Origin: Cerrena zonata
Lineage: Eukaryota > Basidiomycota > Agaricomycetes > Polyporales > Cerrenaceae
DNA: 64,000 nt
Assembly: GCA_038087015.1 (NCBI GenBank)
Contig: JASBNA010000002.1
Location: 1,116,001 to 1,180,000 of the forward strand
Direction: 5' to 3'
Position 1 is the stretch's first letter; each line of letters begins with the position of its first letter. This document shows, in pieces, positions 33,534-46,700 of this stretch. A program made the position numbers and the translations under genes. Under the pieces are notes generated by a model. That model saw only the letters and a list, made by a program, of their open reading frames with translations, had not been told where the DNA came from and made no database searches.

Positions 33534-34042
33534 GTGCCTCACAAGATCGGATGAATACACGCACAAAAAGTTAAAATCCATATTTCCATCTCTCGCCACT
33601 TGAGCGAGTGCATGTGCACAAATGTGCACAAGACAAACATAATTTGTCTGACAACAATCTCTACTCGGAGATCTTGTGTCCTGCCGGCTTCTCAAGTTAA
33701 TGGATGTTCGGGGTACAAGCAGCTAGATTACGGCTGTGCATGTGGGCACAGGTGGACAGGACGAGATGTGGCTAGTAGTTTACTTCTTAGCTTTGTCTCG
33801 ACCTTATAGATATTACGGTCTGCCGATGTTTACCTTGTACAATAGGGAGTGTTATTCAGTGTGTTTGATGTCGTCATTTCATGACTGTAAGCAATATGAG
33901 CGCGTCTTGTGAATTCGATAAATAGGTGACCGGGATGGGATGTTGGTGCACGTTCATGAGGTACTAGAACCGAATCTGGCAATAACGTTCGGGAATCATA
34001 CTCTTTCCTTTCTGTAACATCTACACTTCCGACCAATCAATC
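33534..34042. other. Intergenic region between MYG1 and the SurE-like gene
   Basis: Holds the MYG1 3' flank and the promoter of the phosphatase. Two palindromes TGTGCACA (33613-33620 and 33623-33630) sit one helical turn apart. No gene is seen. Confidence 0.5.
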
Positions 34043-35382
34043 ATGTCTAACCAAAAGTTACGGGTTTTACTGACTGTTAGTTGAATATAGTGAAGCGTCA
34101 GTTCCTTCATATATGCGGTGTTAACCTCGTCCGTTTTAGAACGACGATGGACCTCCGGGTCATGACTCTCCGTATATCTTTGGATTGTATCGTCACTTGA
34201 CAAAAGATCTAGGTATTTGGAAATGTCTCAAGTGCCACAACCCGCTAATCTATGTCTACGTAGGTTGGGATGTGAAAGTAGTCATTCCAAGTTCGCAGAA
34301 ATCATGGATAGGTTGGTTCCAACCCAACCACATTTACACTTCCGTTGAAAACTTCCTGTATTTCTTATACAGGAAAGGCCTATCAGATAACGGAAACCAT
34401 TCATGGACGTTATTATTACCCTCGTGAGGATGGCTTAGGCGAAACTTCAGAAACTACACGACCTTTGAAGGAGGGGGAAGTAGGGGAGTGGGTACTCCTT
34501 GATGGCGTTAGTCCACATTCTATATAACGTACTCAAGGGCTATCCTGACTGTTTTATAGACACCCGCAACTTGTGCCAATATCGGTTTGCACAACCTATT
34601 CCCTGAACAAATCGATCTTCTAGTGAGGAGGCACTTTTAGAGGCTTCCTTACATCTTACTAACCCCCCACATAGATTTCGGGGCCTAATCTCGGTCGCAA
34701 TAGCTCATGTAAGACCATATGAGTGTTCTTCGAAAGGAACGTGTCTGAAACCTTTCATGTAGCTGCTTTTGCATTGTCCTCTGGAACTATCGGTGCTGCC
34801 CTTTCCTCAAGTCTCTCCCAAGTGCGGTCTATCGCACTCTCATACGGTACCGTCATGCACCCAACACCCACGAACCTATTCGAGCCTGCCCACCTTCTTA
34901 GTTCCAAAGTTGTTCGTCACCTATGGGATAACTGGGGTACTGATGAAGGTGGTCTCCGGAACGGGGAAGTCGATCTTTACAACGTAAATATCCCCATGGT
35001 TCACGAGTTGCTCAGTGACGAAGGGCTGAAGATTTACTGGACCAACATCTGGCGCAATTCGTACGGGAGGTTGTTCAAAGTTCATGTCGCTTCGAACCCT
35101 GCAATGTCACCAGCTGGTCCGGATTCACTGGACTCCCAACCTCCCGATGGGAAGAGCCCCGCGGTAGAGGGTTCAAGCAATCTAACATTCAAGTTCTCGC
35201 CAGATATGAAGAATCTTCTCGATCCCAATAGTTCCCCAACGGGAACTGATGGATGGGCAATCTCCAAAGGTCATGTCAGCGTGACTGCTCTACGGGCGAG
35301 TTTTGCAGAACCCGGGGTCAAGGGTGTGTCAGAACGAGCAGGAGATGACGTAGAGACTGGGTTGTGGAAGCAGAAGTTGTAA
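34043..35382 (+). CDS. SurE-like phosphatase/5'-nucleotidase (Pby1-type)
   Basis: Seven exons (34043-34075, 34140-34212, 34264-34311, 34373-34506, 34560-34622, 34675-34708, 34763-35382) give 334 residues. The start MSNQKLRVLLT joins across the first intron to NDDGPPGHDSPY, the SurE metal-binding motif. Further family motifs are GWDVKVVIPSSQKSWIGKAYQIT, LLDGTPATCANIGLHNLF, the ISGPNLGRNSS metal loop and FALSSGTIGAALSSSL. SurE proteins are Mg-dependent acid phosphatases acting on nucleotides or other phosphates. Yeast Pby1 joins SurE to a tubulin-tyrosine-ligase-like domain and localises to P-bodies; here only the SurE part is present and the 80-residue tail is Ser/Pro-rich. Confidence 0.9.
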
Positions 35383-35590
35383 TACAATAATGTGGTGTTA
35401 GAAGTCATAACCGTGAACGTGTATTGTCGTAACTATCTATGAATGGGCGTGAGATGCAAAAGTAACGATGAAAAATGTCCCTGAAGAAATAAGTACAAAA
35501 TAATAGAAGTACATCAAAGATTTGAAGATGTGACAAAATACATCGACAAGCATCTACACACAGTGTAGACATGTTTCTGGAGAAAATGAT

Positions 35591-37294
35591 TCACCGCCAG
35601 GAGAAGAATGACCAACAGAGGGCAACAAGAGATGACAGCCAAATCCATGATGTTGCCTGGGTTCGCTCACTCGATGACCCTGTGATCACTCCATTGAGTA
35701 CTTGTTTCTTGTACACTTTCATCCAGTTAATTTCCCAAATGGCGTTCTATAATTGAAAATACGTCAGTACAGCGTCATAATGCGCAGTAAAGAGTCATAC
35801 CACGAAGTTTGCAGGATCTTTCAATCGGTCAGGACATGTTCCGGGGCAGCCAGAAGTCGCGTAGGAGTTTCCAGCCCAATCACCGCAGAAGGTGATATCT
35901 ATATGAAGTTTTAGTCTGCTACCTGGATAGACATTCATTTCATCATAAGAAACTCACCAAAAATGATAGAATGGTTAACAAAGTTCGTAATGGGGTCACA
36001 AGACGTTGGTAATAACATTGCGACAGGTTGTCCCCATGTAGAAGGGCTTGGTTGACCGGTTTGAATATCTTGAGGCACAGCCGCACGGTAGAAACTCCCT
36101 AGAGGTATGTTAATATTTGGAATGACCTAGCAGATGAGTATGCACGACTCACAAACGGCAATACCATCTTCGTCCCACTTCATCGCGAACACACCTCCGC
36201 CCTGCGCGTCGAATGTAGGGCCGTAAGATGCCCGACTCCATTCGGTGATTCCACAACCAGCGTTTCCTTGGGCGGTCCCGTCACAATTAAGGTTAAGTTG
36301 ACCATTATTTTCCTGTTGGATTCTATCAGGACGGTGCGATAGTATGCAATTCGCACAACTTTGCTTACCACAATGGTTCCTGTGAATTGGTCAGTGGGGG
36401 TTAGGGTGCAGTCTAGAGAATGGCCGTTGAGTTAGATTCAATGTAGAATGTAGACTATGAATTGCAACGCACTAGGTCCTGTATGCCATGTAACTTGATT
36501 GTGTTCATTGTCGTGAACGCCTTCGAAAATATCGATCTCTCCGGTCTAAGACGGGTTGAGCGAAGGTCATCGAAGGTATAAAAATAGATCATGCTCACGT
36601 AGGGCCACTGTCCACCACCGAGCGTCCACCAAGCGGGCCATACACCACATCCCCATGGGGCCCGGTCAAGATCAAGAATAAAGAGACCAGTGTTGTACTG
36701 TTTCTGGCTGGAGATACGAACACTGAACGGAAGTTTAGAAATATTCGAAATATATATTCAACTATTGTATTCACCTGTTGCGATTTTGTCCATCTGGTAG
36801 TGTTGTCGTGTTGTCGCCCTTCATAATAACAGTGTTATTGTCGCTGAAATAGACAAGATTCTGTCCGAAGGCTGTGTTTCTATCTGTATAACTAATGTTG
36901 TTCAGTACTTGATGTGAGGGATTCACAGGAGAATACATACTTCACTAGACCACTAACGAATGTGTTGAATACTCAGTCATACAGACCGTCGCAGTAGCTA
37001 GGATACGCTTACTTGGTGGGATCAGGGCCGACATAGAAGTCGAAAGTGCTAGTATCAAAGTGTTAACTTGGCATGTGCATATACGTAGATTGTATGTACT
37101 TACTCGAAGAATGTTTGACCAGCGTAGGTATCTTGGATAGTCCAAACAAACGTTGTTGACCCATTCGAACTAGTTTCGAGCGTGCGTCCAGATGCAACTT
37201 GGGAGAACAATGCAATAACAAGAGCGGTCAAGAGGCCCTGCTTGGTCATTAATGCGGAAGATGAAGATGAAGCAATGCGAGATAGGAAGGTCAT
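35591..37294 (-). CDS. GH16 family beta-glucanase, probably GPI-anchored
   Basis: Eleven exons (37294-37104, 37048-37013, 36952-36941, 36891-36775, 36722-36599, 36545-36473, 36412-36369, 36312-36153, 36098-35958, 35898-35801, 35746-35591) give 383 residues. Exon 3 is a 12-nt microexon encoding the NGLV junction. A signal peptide (LLTALVIALFSQVASG) precedes the catalytic domain. The domain carries GVWPAWWTLG and the GH16 signature GEIDIFEGVHD (E163, D165, E168; nucleophile and acid/base). The C-terminus after IWEINWMKVY is Ser-rich and then hydrophobic, ending FFSWR, like a GPI signal. It is likely an endo-beta-1,3(4)-glucanase or transglycosylase of the wall. A TATA box 72 bp upstream supports the start at 37294. 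Confidence 0.92.
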
Positions 37295-38076
37295 GAGAGG
37301 TCGTAGCAGAAGAGGACAGTTATAGTAACATGCAGCAGAGGAAACTTTGAACCCTAGAAGCAAGAGCTTTTATATCAGCTGAGTAAGCGGTGCAATGGTC
37401 CAGTGGAGGAGGAAAATGAATGGAAGCTCGTGGCTGTTTGACCGTCAGTGCCTGATAGTACCGGTGATCCTAACTGTTCGGTGAGGTTCACGTCCACGCA
37501 GCACGCCTGATCAGCCTGTTAGGTTAGATACTCAAGCAAGACAAGCGTTCCGGTATGCCAGAGGTCGCTGACGCAGATCAAGAGACAAAAGTAATCGACT
37601 GATGCAGGTGGCCTCGGAAACTCAACACGTTGTTTGGGGCAAGCTCGGCACTTCTCCGCAGCTTGGTGGTGTGGGACTCTGACCCAACTGCAACAACTTT
37701 TACTGTGTGTATTTGGCTCCCAGTCAGCAGATGTGCTTTAGAATGCCCTAGATGAGAATAAAGTTATACAGGAAAAAATTGGTTGTCCACAAGGTTTGAA
37801 TAGACCCTGAACATTGCGTTATAAAATTACGCGCCCATAATTGAACATGGGCGATCGACTCGATCAAATAATACTTCCGAGAGCGATACGAGTGGGAATA
37901 CACTTAGAAGATTCTTTCACTCAGGCTAAGTTGGAGTTGCACACAGATTTTGAAGCATTTTGAGAGAATGCAACGGTAACATACATCCATAGCGAGCATG
38001 AAGCGACATGGGCGCATCGACATGAGAGGTAAATGTAGTAGACATGACGATAGCAAAAAGTAGACGGTAAATGCGT
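37295..38076. other. Intergenic region upstream of the GH16 gene
   Basis: Contains the GH16 promoter, with TATA box, and the RPL15 3' flank. No other feature is recognised. Confidence 0.5.
37366..37374 (-). promoter_or_regulatory. TATA box of the GH16 gene
   Basis: The minus strand reads TATAAAAGC here, 72 bp before the chosen start codon. The in-frame ATG at 37363 lies too close to this box to be used. Confidence 0.6.
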
Positions 38077-38902
38077 TTACCGGTAACGACGGAGGCTGAG
38101 AGTGTTGTGCTTCTTCCAAGTGGACCAGCCAGGGGTGTGGTTGTAACGGTGACCCTTGCCCAAACCACGATTCTATAAAAAAGGGGTTAAGAGGATTGTC
38201 GTTGGGTAGAAAGTAAGAATACTGACTTGCTTGCCAACGCTGGTAAGACCACGAGACTCGCGGTGCTTGTGAACGGGCTTGGTGATCCAGTTGATTCTGG
38301 GGTCACGGCGGATCTATCATAACGATAAATATCACCTTAAATAGAAGGATTAGACGAAGAGATCACGTACAGCCTTGTGGTTGGGGTCGACGAGGATGAC
38401 TTCGTAGTACTTGTAAATACCATCCTGGTTAACCCAGTACGAGTTCAAGACACGCAAGTTGCCACATCGCTTGCCGACACGCTCTTCCGCAACACTTCGC
38501 AAACCTCTCTGGGGCTTGAGGTGGTTGACACCCTGGCGGACGGGCTTACCGTAGGTGGCACCTAGATAACACGATTTGAGTAACCATTTCCCCCGAATTA
38601 TCCTTATTGTACGCACCCTTGGGGACATGTTTCTTGCGGTTACCCCTCCTGACACGGATACGGTAGATAACGTAGCCCTGCTTGGCCTTGTAGCCGAGAC
38701 GACGAGCCTTGTCGGGGCGAGAGGGACGGGAAGCACGGTGGATGACGTTCAATTGACGGTATTCCCAGCACCTACAAATCTGCCGTTCAAACAAATTGAC
38801 AAAACCTATAAAATGAGAGACATACCGAACACGAAGCAAGAATCGGAGGACATCCGACTGCTTCTTTTTGTAGAGCTCGCCAATGTATTTGTATGCGCCC
38901 AT
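38077..38902 (-). CDS. RPL15: 60S ribosomal protein L15 (eL15)
   Basis: Exons 38902-38826, 38771-38617, 38561-38371, 38313-38227 and 38172-38077 give 201 residues. The sequence is highly conserved: [78 protein letters not shown] and the Arg-rich ending [10 protein letters not shown]. eL15 binds domain I/II of 25S rRNA. Length is three residues shorter than yeast, with no missing core. Confidence 0.97.
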
Positions 38903-39369
38903 GTTGCAGGCTGGAAGAGAAGAAAGAGTAAGCTCACCGAATCAACAGACCGGATGACATCCAGGTGAAGATCAATGCATCCAGCCCTTTTTGTTGCCTC
39001 CAGGGATTTCGGGATCGCATAGTTCGGACACCAGGACTCTCAACAGCCGTATCAACGAGTCTTTGGTGCTCACCTCTTGTGTCTTGAGGAGTTTGAGGGA
39101 GTTGGGCGTCGTGCGATGTGTCGACCACTACTCTTCTGTATCAGGCTGCTTATGCTAGGCGCCCAAAGCACGTGGTTTTGCTTTAGGGTTAGGAGTTGTC
39201 ACAGTGCATCTCAATGATCTTATGTATGTCAACAAGCCTTGACTAGCTACTGCTTGCGTCGTAACAGATTTATTGGAAGAACGTCGAGATATGCAAGTAC
39301 ATTAAACGTAACAAGAAAATTACAAGGAGATATCGTGATGGTCATTCAAGCAATGTACATTATTTGACT
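38903..39369. other. Intergenic region upstream of RPL15
   Basis: RPL15 promoter and MFS gene 3' flank. Nothing further recognised. Confidence 0.5.
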
Positions 39370-41727
39370 TTATGCGCTAACACCTCGTTCAGACTTGGAC
39401 CTCAGTCTCAACCAAGCCGTGCCCATAAATAAGACCCATGCGCAGACAACAAGCCCAGCACTAAGATAGGCAAAGATCCTGCCCCTTCGCACCTCGGCAC
39501 CCGATACACGGATTCCTAAAGAATGTCCATGAGATGCGGTATCCGTGATGAGTCGGCTGTTCCGATTCGATGAGGAGACAGATTCGGAGTGCAGAAGTGG
39601 TATACTCTGTTCCGCTGAGGAATCACGTCGATGTCCACTATGAAGGCTACGAATACTACGGATAGTGCTGTATTTGTTCCTTCCAGCGGTAGTGTCGGGA
39701 GTTGGTTCTTCTTGTTCCCATAGTACATCTGCGCCTGATGCAGAAGGTTTGGGACTGACATCTTCGTTGTTACCCTCGTCACCTTCAAGGACTGGGGGGA
39801 GGAAAGCGCTTGCTCTACGAGCCATACGTTCCTTTCTCCGGTTATCGATGAATCTAAGGACGAGTACGCTGACAAGTTGAAGACAGTTGAGAATAACGAA
39901 ACCGTTCAATAAGATCTGGACGTCTTTCTTGTCTCCCTCAATTGGTGAAAGGCGCTTCTCGGTTGACTTCTTGCTCTTGAGGTCTAACTCCAAACCAGCT
40001 AAAGTCTGGAAGATCGTGGAACCTGTTTGCTCAAGCTAGTGAAATATCAGCAAACGATTGAATCCGAGACTGCGCCGCAAAGTATACTTACCGCTTTATG
40101 CGCCCCAAGGGTTGTTGAAATGTACTTGGACGGGACTATTTCGGGAACCAAGACCACAAGTAATACTGCACACGATGTTACGGTAAGTTGGCGGCCCGTG
40201 CAAGCCAGTAGGAGATACATACAGGGTGAGAAGCCATGCCCACTTGCAAAAGAGATGATGGCGGGTATGGGGGTCTTGGTGATGTCAGGCGGCAGGGCTA
40301 GCCAAAAGTAACAGGCCAATGTCAACACCGATGATAGGGTCAAAAGGCGTAACACGATGCCATGACGTTTCAGCCTGTCGACGACGTATCCTGTCTGTAG
40401 AAGGATAAACGTTGTGGTGATCGAACAATTAGGCGGCACCTACAATTGGATACAGGATAACACTACCGGCGAGCAGATACGCCGCTGCCTCACTTGCACT
40501 CGATTCGGAAATCTCATACCGTCGTTGGATGATGTTCCTGTTGGTCAATTAGACCGGGGTACGGAGATGATGAATCTAGAACCTGGGCTCACGCAGCGAG
40601 ATGGGTGAACGGTGCCCAGATCGCACCGCAAAGAATGTTTAGGCCAATATAACTAGGGAAACGGGCATCAGAGCGGTTGGACTTGGTCGGACCTGACACG
40701 AATGAGAGAAGCCCACGTACGCCCAGAAAACATCGCCCAGCTTGGTGATATCCCCCAACCTGACCATTCGCTTTTTGGCCACTTCCTTCAAAGCCTCCAC
40801 TTCAGACAAGCCTTGGACCGATCCGGACCGTCTATGTTCTCGCTCTTGATGATCAGCCTCAGCATTGATTTCTGACGCTTCTAACTCAGCGCCAGCTCCG
40901 CGAACGAGCCATTTTGAAGCAGAAAGGTATATCAGATTGATGCAGAATGACATCCCCGTCAGTCCTACGGAAACGTAGAATGGTGCATGTGGGCCGAATC
41001 GCTGGGATAAGGGGTATGATGTCCGTGCGGAAATGAACGAGGCACCCTTGCCTGCGACTAGGCCAAGAGCGAGAGACACCCCGAGGCCATGGGATTTGAA
41101 GAAGCGGACAATGATAGTTTCTTGAACTACCGCAAGTGGACTGACCCCAAATCCGAAAACGAACATTCCAAGAGCCATCATGCGAACACTCCCGGAGAGA
41201 TTTCCAATTAATAGGAGTAATTGCCCTGATTAGACGTCATTAAATTCCCAAGACATCGACAACGTGGGCTCATGCGTACCTAGAAAGACAACGCCAGTAG
41301 CAAGAATGCTTGTAAAGGTCGTTCCTAGACGACTAGCAAGTAACCCGCCGACAAGTGGAGTCCATGTGCTATTCAGGGAGAATGCAGATATGAGTAATGA
41401 AAATTCTGTATTGTCAGTTCCCATCTCGCGCGACAGACGAGACTTGAGTGGGCCCAAGATATATGACGCACTAGATTTCTATTTAGACTTGAATAATAAT
41501 GGGGACATTTCTAGTGCTTACTAGTGACTTCCAATACTTAGAGAGCAAGCACAGAGCAATGCCAATGCCCTAACAATATGCGCTCTGGTAGCTGAATTCT
41601 GAGAGTCATCAGACTCTAGATGCACGGCGGTTGTGTCTTCTTCTAGTAGGACATCTTCCTCTGGAACATGTGCCTGACTGATATTTACGGAGTGATATCG
41701 TCTAGGCTCGGGAGTGCCTGCGGTCAT
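39370..41727 (-). CDS. Major facilitator superfamily transporter (MFSD1-like)
   Basis: Eight exons (41727-41522, 41470-41280, 41225-40721, 40652-40593, 40537-40440, 40390-40223, 40165-40092, 40035-39370) give 655 residues. I count about twelve hydrophobic segments: six from ALALLCACSLSIG to FYVSVGLTGMSFC, a charged central loop of about 90 residues (KWLVRGAG to GDITKLGD), and six more. The last helix (IFAYLSAGLVVCAWVLFMGTAW) follows a long polar loop of about 110 residues. Helix pattern and the AWAPFTHL-like and GYVVDRLKR motifs fit the MFSD1/YCR023C-like branch; in animals MFSD1 is a lysosomal dipeptide exporter. The substrate is unknown here. Confidence 0.85.
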
Positions 41728-42105
41728 GGCCCTGAGGACGGAGGGACTCCTCGAGGTGGTGTGTGAGGCGTGAGGAGATATTACAATGGCTTTAGGGTGA
41801 TTTACAGGTATATGCAGAGCAGGTAGGATGGTAAATGTGTAGTGTAGCGGGAGTCAAGAGACCACCCGAAATGAGAAGCATTACATGGGAGAGGCGGTCA
41901 GGAACGGCATTGCTCTATCCGCTACCCACACTTGATAGGATCTTATCTTATCTGCCCCGTCAACGGCCGAAGTATCGCCGCCTCCTTAATGAAGCATTGT
42001 GGTGGTGCGCGGTAGCGCAAAGTATAGACTAGTGTGGAGAAAACGTCAAATTATAGAACGATAGAAGGCATATAGCTCCATATAGATACACCAGAAAAAG
42101 GTATG
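41728..42105. other. Intergenic region upstream of the MFS gene
   Basis: Promoter of the transporter and 3' flank of the MARVEL-like gene. No feature recognised. Confidence 0.5.
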
Positions 42106-42786
42106 CTACACAAATGTCCGATTGTCCCGCACATATAGTTTCTTCCCGCTCCTCATCCACAGAACCGTAACCACAAGGGTGGCACAACAAAGAGCAAATT
42201 CTGTCCAGCCCAACGCCTCGACTGTAAGCGATTGGCGACACCTGCCCCCAGCCAAAGCCCTTAGTTCGTGTGAAGGATGTGAAGGAGTGCGATAGGGGAC
42301 CAACCGCAGTGTCGAGGTGCCTCCAAAGCAGCTTCCAGCATTCCGTGAGCTGTGTATGAGGCCAGCACCGGTACCCTGGAAACGAGGGTCCATTGAGTAT
42401 CTGATGTGTGGTACGTGACACATGTGTCTATACGTACCCATAAAATAGCGGTAAGAAGCAACCAAAAAACTGAGCTCGCAACGTTTGCGAGCAGGTGTAT
42501 GGCGCCGTCCACCACCCACAACATGTACGCAGTAGAGAATACCAATGTCCAAGCGGCTTCAAAGCATAGAAGGATTAAACTATATGTTTGTTAGTAATTT
42601 TTCGATTGTACTAAGTTGCTTATGCCCATACAGAGAATGATATCCCGGACTCGCCCAGATGGATATATCACCACCTGCACTGAATAGAAACGCAGTAAGC
42701 CCTAGTTCAACGGCTGCGATGAGAGCCATTAAAGTGAACAGGAATGGGTGATAGTGCCCTCGAATTACGCCGCGTCTGGCTCTCAT
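42106..42786 (-). CDS. Four-helix MARVEL-like membrane protein
   Basis: Exons 42786-42632, 42579-42438 and 42375-42106 give 188 residues. Four hydrophobic segments are visible: PFLFTLMALIAAVELGLTAF, LLILLCFEAAWTLVFSTAYM, HLLANVASSVFWLLLTAILW and FALCCATLVVTVLW. The loop between helices 3 and 4 is Cys/Arg-rich. This topology and size fit fungal MARVEL-domain proteins, which associate with membrane domains and vesicles; no catalytic motif exists. I start at MRARRGVIRGHYH because basic residues then lead directly into helix 1. The next in-frame ATG upstream, at 42888, would add 34 residues. Confidence 0.7.
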
Positions 42787-43718
42787 GATTGTCGTAAAGT
42801 CGTACAGGTCGTAGGCTGCCAGCAACCTGAGCGTATAGGGATGAAAAGATAGGTGGATAAGGATGGGTATAGTCAGTGCAAGGCCCATATACTGTCTGAG
42901 GTGCCGGCGAGGGCATGATCACCATGCGGAGAACATGTGTTGTGCGCAGGAGAATCACGGGCAGACAAACCCCGTGCCAGAGATGTTCTTCGTGAAGGGT
43001 GAGAGTTGTGTGTCGTCAGTGGGCACCAGTTAGACGTTGCAGGGCCAGAATCCGCCGACGATTCGGGCGTTGGGAAGGTTGGAGCAAAGTAATCAATAGA
43101 CTTGGAGGGCTTCTTCATATAGATTGAGCATCGCAAGGTAGATGACAATAGAAGTTGACGAAGGTTGCGAAAGGCCCATTCTGATTTGTATAATGAAGTT
43201 TCAATATGGACTAGATGAAGGGACGGTTGTAGAGTGAGGCCTTCTGAGCCACTGGGCGACATCTGGGTCTGCTAAAGCTCGCAGCGAAGGAGTATTTCCG
43301 CGCGCAACCAATAAGTAGCAACGCTGAGATGAGAAGCTTTCAGATGTATACATTCAAGCAAGTAGACGGTCAACGTAGATGGTGTTAGGCGTTGCGGTGC
43401 TTGAGGAGCGTACCGAGGAATCAGACAAATTGTGTGGTGCGGGTCAAGGCTGGAATACTAGAACCCTGAAAACAACAGACATTTAGTATTGAACATCTCG
43501 ATAGGGTCGAGAGAGGGAGGATTCTGATGAAGGAAGCGGAGGAGAGGGAAGCGGCCAATTCCCGGTGGAGGATCAGGAGGTGGCATGCCGCCGCTACGGC
43601 TCATTCCCGACCTCAACCATCGTTTCTTCCTCCTCCTCACCTGTCCCATATCATCCCTCCGTGCTCACCGGTGTGACTCGCCTCTCGTCGCGTCCTCTCT
43701 TGGTGGGCTTTCGCTATC
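42787..43718. other. Divergent intergenic region between the MARVEL-like and RasGEF genes
   Basis: Holds both promoters. A minus-strand open frame (42873-43262) adjoins the MARVEL-like start but cannot be spliced to it with a normal intron. The frame 43458-43649 has no domain. Neither is called. Confidence 0.45.
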
Positions 43719-46700
43719 ATGAGTGCCCTCGACACTCAGGCGGACCTCCCGCACATTCCTTCACTACCTCCCCTCGAAATGCCCACCTCGTCGTTCCTTA
43801 CCTCGTCCGAAACGACGGATTCCCCCTCACCAGCACTGTCAGATGTCCCTGCTGAACCATTTGACGGCAACAGCGCCGATCGAAACTCACCGACGCCATC
43901 TATGTTGGCACCGCCCACGGGCCTACGAAAATCAATTTCGGTCGATTCGTTCATCCAGCACAAGCTCGCTCCAGGCAAAGCCACCCGCACTCGTGTTAAT
44001 GCACCTGGGCCTTACTTGCTCGCCGCTTCAGAAGGCGTAACCAGAGAGAGCTCCCCTCACCACCAACATTTCCCCTCAACCTCGTCCTCGTACTCTCGAT
44101 CGGGACAGGACCACTATATCTCCCGACATTCGGTATCAACACGCCAAAGGGGAATAAGTATTGGTGCAGTCTCAACTGAGAACTATACCACAGCCTACGA
44201 AGACTCGGACGGCGAACGTTCTGAAGACCTAAGGAGGAACGCCGGCAAGGGAAAGTCGGTCTCTAGGCAGACAGTCCCTGAAGGAGAACTTACGCTTCCC
44301 TCCCGTCTTCCGAATATACTTACTGCTTCAACTGCAGCACCAGAGCCCATTGTCCCTGAACGGAGTAGTAGCTTGGTACACAAGTTGACGAAGCCTCGAT
44401 CCCTCATGTCTGTGAATACCCATTTAGTTGTACGTCCCTCTTATACGCCACCGTTTTCCTTCAGTGACATTCTCAGCCGCCTCCCAAGTACTCCAATCAT
44501 CGCCCGGAAGTCACCATTGCTGTTATTGGCACACGAGGATGTAACAAAACATCAGTAATACGCAAAGGCCTCAAAGCATATGGTTTATCTGAAGCGAAGA
44601 GCCAGCATGATCCCGAGAGCTCAACCAGCTCGATACAATGTGAGTAACTATCGTCTACCGACCTTCACGTCCTGATGTCGTCTTCAGATACCCTCCGCGT
44701 CGGGAAGATCCCACATGGTGGGAATGTGCCTGACTCCATTCTGAGAGTAATGGAGATTGACCTTTTACCTTCGGACGATATGGAGAACAGACTTTCGCGG
44801 TTATGCGCGAGCGCACTAGCAATAAACGGCACTGTCTTCTGTTTCGATGTCTCAGACTTGATATCATTTACACGTATCGAGTCTATCATCCGTGAGTAAA
44901 GAATCCTGAGGACTAGTCTGGTGGACGTTAACAACTTTTGCCCCGTTAGGCGCACTCGATCGCTTTAAGCTCCCTTCAATCGTCTTGGCTTGCAAGTCAG
45001 GATCGGAACATCGTGTCAATCTCGATGTTGCAAGTTCCGTTCTAAGCCCGTTGGATGTAGGTTTGGTGGACATCACAACTCTCAACGACCAAGGGAAAAC
45101 TCGACTTCGTGATGCGTTTGAACTAATCCTCAAATTAGCATCAAAAGGTGATCGAAATCCAAAGTTCAGCTTCGTTAATTACTCATTCCTCTAATAGCTA
45201 ACGACCGAAGTACTCCTCGTAACCCCGCTTCCCCTGCGCTTGTCTCTAACCCGGGGCCTGCGCCATGGGACATCTCACGGGCAGATTCTGCCACTCCCAC
45301 AGCATCGTCTACCATGCAGGCGGCTCAAACGCAGCCACAAGGTCAATCGTCAGCTAGCGGCTCACCAAGGCTACCACCAGCAACCCGCGAATCATCGCAT
45401 TCACCGCCGGCGCGTGCGAGATCGATGAGCGACCTTCTCTCAGAACAGGATGCACGCAGAAGAGATTCTCGTGAACGGAAAGATTCCCAATGGGAAAAGA
45501 GCTCTTACCTAACCAGTGAAAGCGCTTCCAACGGTCGCAAAGAAGAATCGCCACAGCCTACCCCACCTGTACGAGCGCCACCGTGGGTGTCAATAGACGA
45601 CCTTCTAGATAAACTTCTGTTCGTGGGAGTTAGCGACGATGGTGAGTGTAATGTGCATACATATCCAATGTTACTGAATCCCCGTCCAGATCCGGTATTT
45701 GTAAATCATTTCTTCCTCACATACAGACGGTTTTCGACGCCGAGAAGTATACTTCTCGCAATGCAGAAACGCATGAGATCATTAGATCAGCCCACTGGTG
45801 ATCCGATGTTTGCATGTTTCGCACAGATGAAGTAGGTAGCCGAATATCCAGTACCCTCCATGTCACTTAAATGTCATTCTTCTAGGATTTGCTGCCTGCT
45901 GGACAGCTGGATACGCACATATCGCGACGATTTCGCGGTTCCAGGGACTGCTGGAGCATTCTCGGCTCTTATCAAATCCATCCTGGGCAAGACATACCTT
46001 CTCCATTACGGATCGGAGTTCATTCCCTTCATGGAGATCTTGCCCACTTTGTGCGATAGGGACGCTTTCTGGGCGATTAAGGTCGAGGCGCCGTTAGATG
46101 ATAGCGACGAAGACGCATCTAGCATCGCCGAGCCTCCACCAGAAATTCTAGAATCTCCCTCACTTTCTAGTATTTCATCACATTCATTGCCTACTCCGCC
46201 TGAACCACGAAACCCAGCACCAGCACCAGCGCCACCACCCCCTTCGACAAGAGAACGCAAGTCAAGCTTACCACTCGGACGGCTATCAGCAAAGGACAAT
46301 TTCCCACCAGGGTTCAAAGAGGTTCTCAATAAACTGAAGGGCAATGCTAGCAAGCTGGAAAGATGGAGCGCAGCAGAGATTGCACAGGAAATTAATCGTG
46401 TTCAGTGCGACTACTTCTTGAAGATCCAGGTATGATTTCCTCTTTGGCTAGACTTTTATTTGGCTGATCCCTTCTCTCAGCCTCGCCATTGGCTGCAACA
46501 TGTGTTTGCACATGGAAAGAAGCAGAAAGCCCTCAAGATGGACACTATTACTCACTTCCACTGGGTTTCCAACCACATTGGTCAATGGTACGACTATCCG
46601 TTGATATTTGTGCTAATGTGTTCCTGACGGGTGATTTAGGGCTACGTCGATCATCTTGAGTTACGACAAACCGAAAGCTCGTGCTCGCCAAATCGAGAAA

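Noticed and set aside
42873..43262. Minus-strand frame of 129 residues just upstream of the MARVEL-like gene
   Set aside because: It could only be joined to that gene through an intron of about 28 nt; the downstream ATG with a basic flank before helix 1 explains the protein better.
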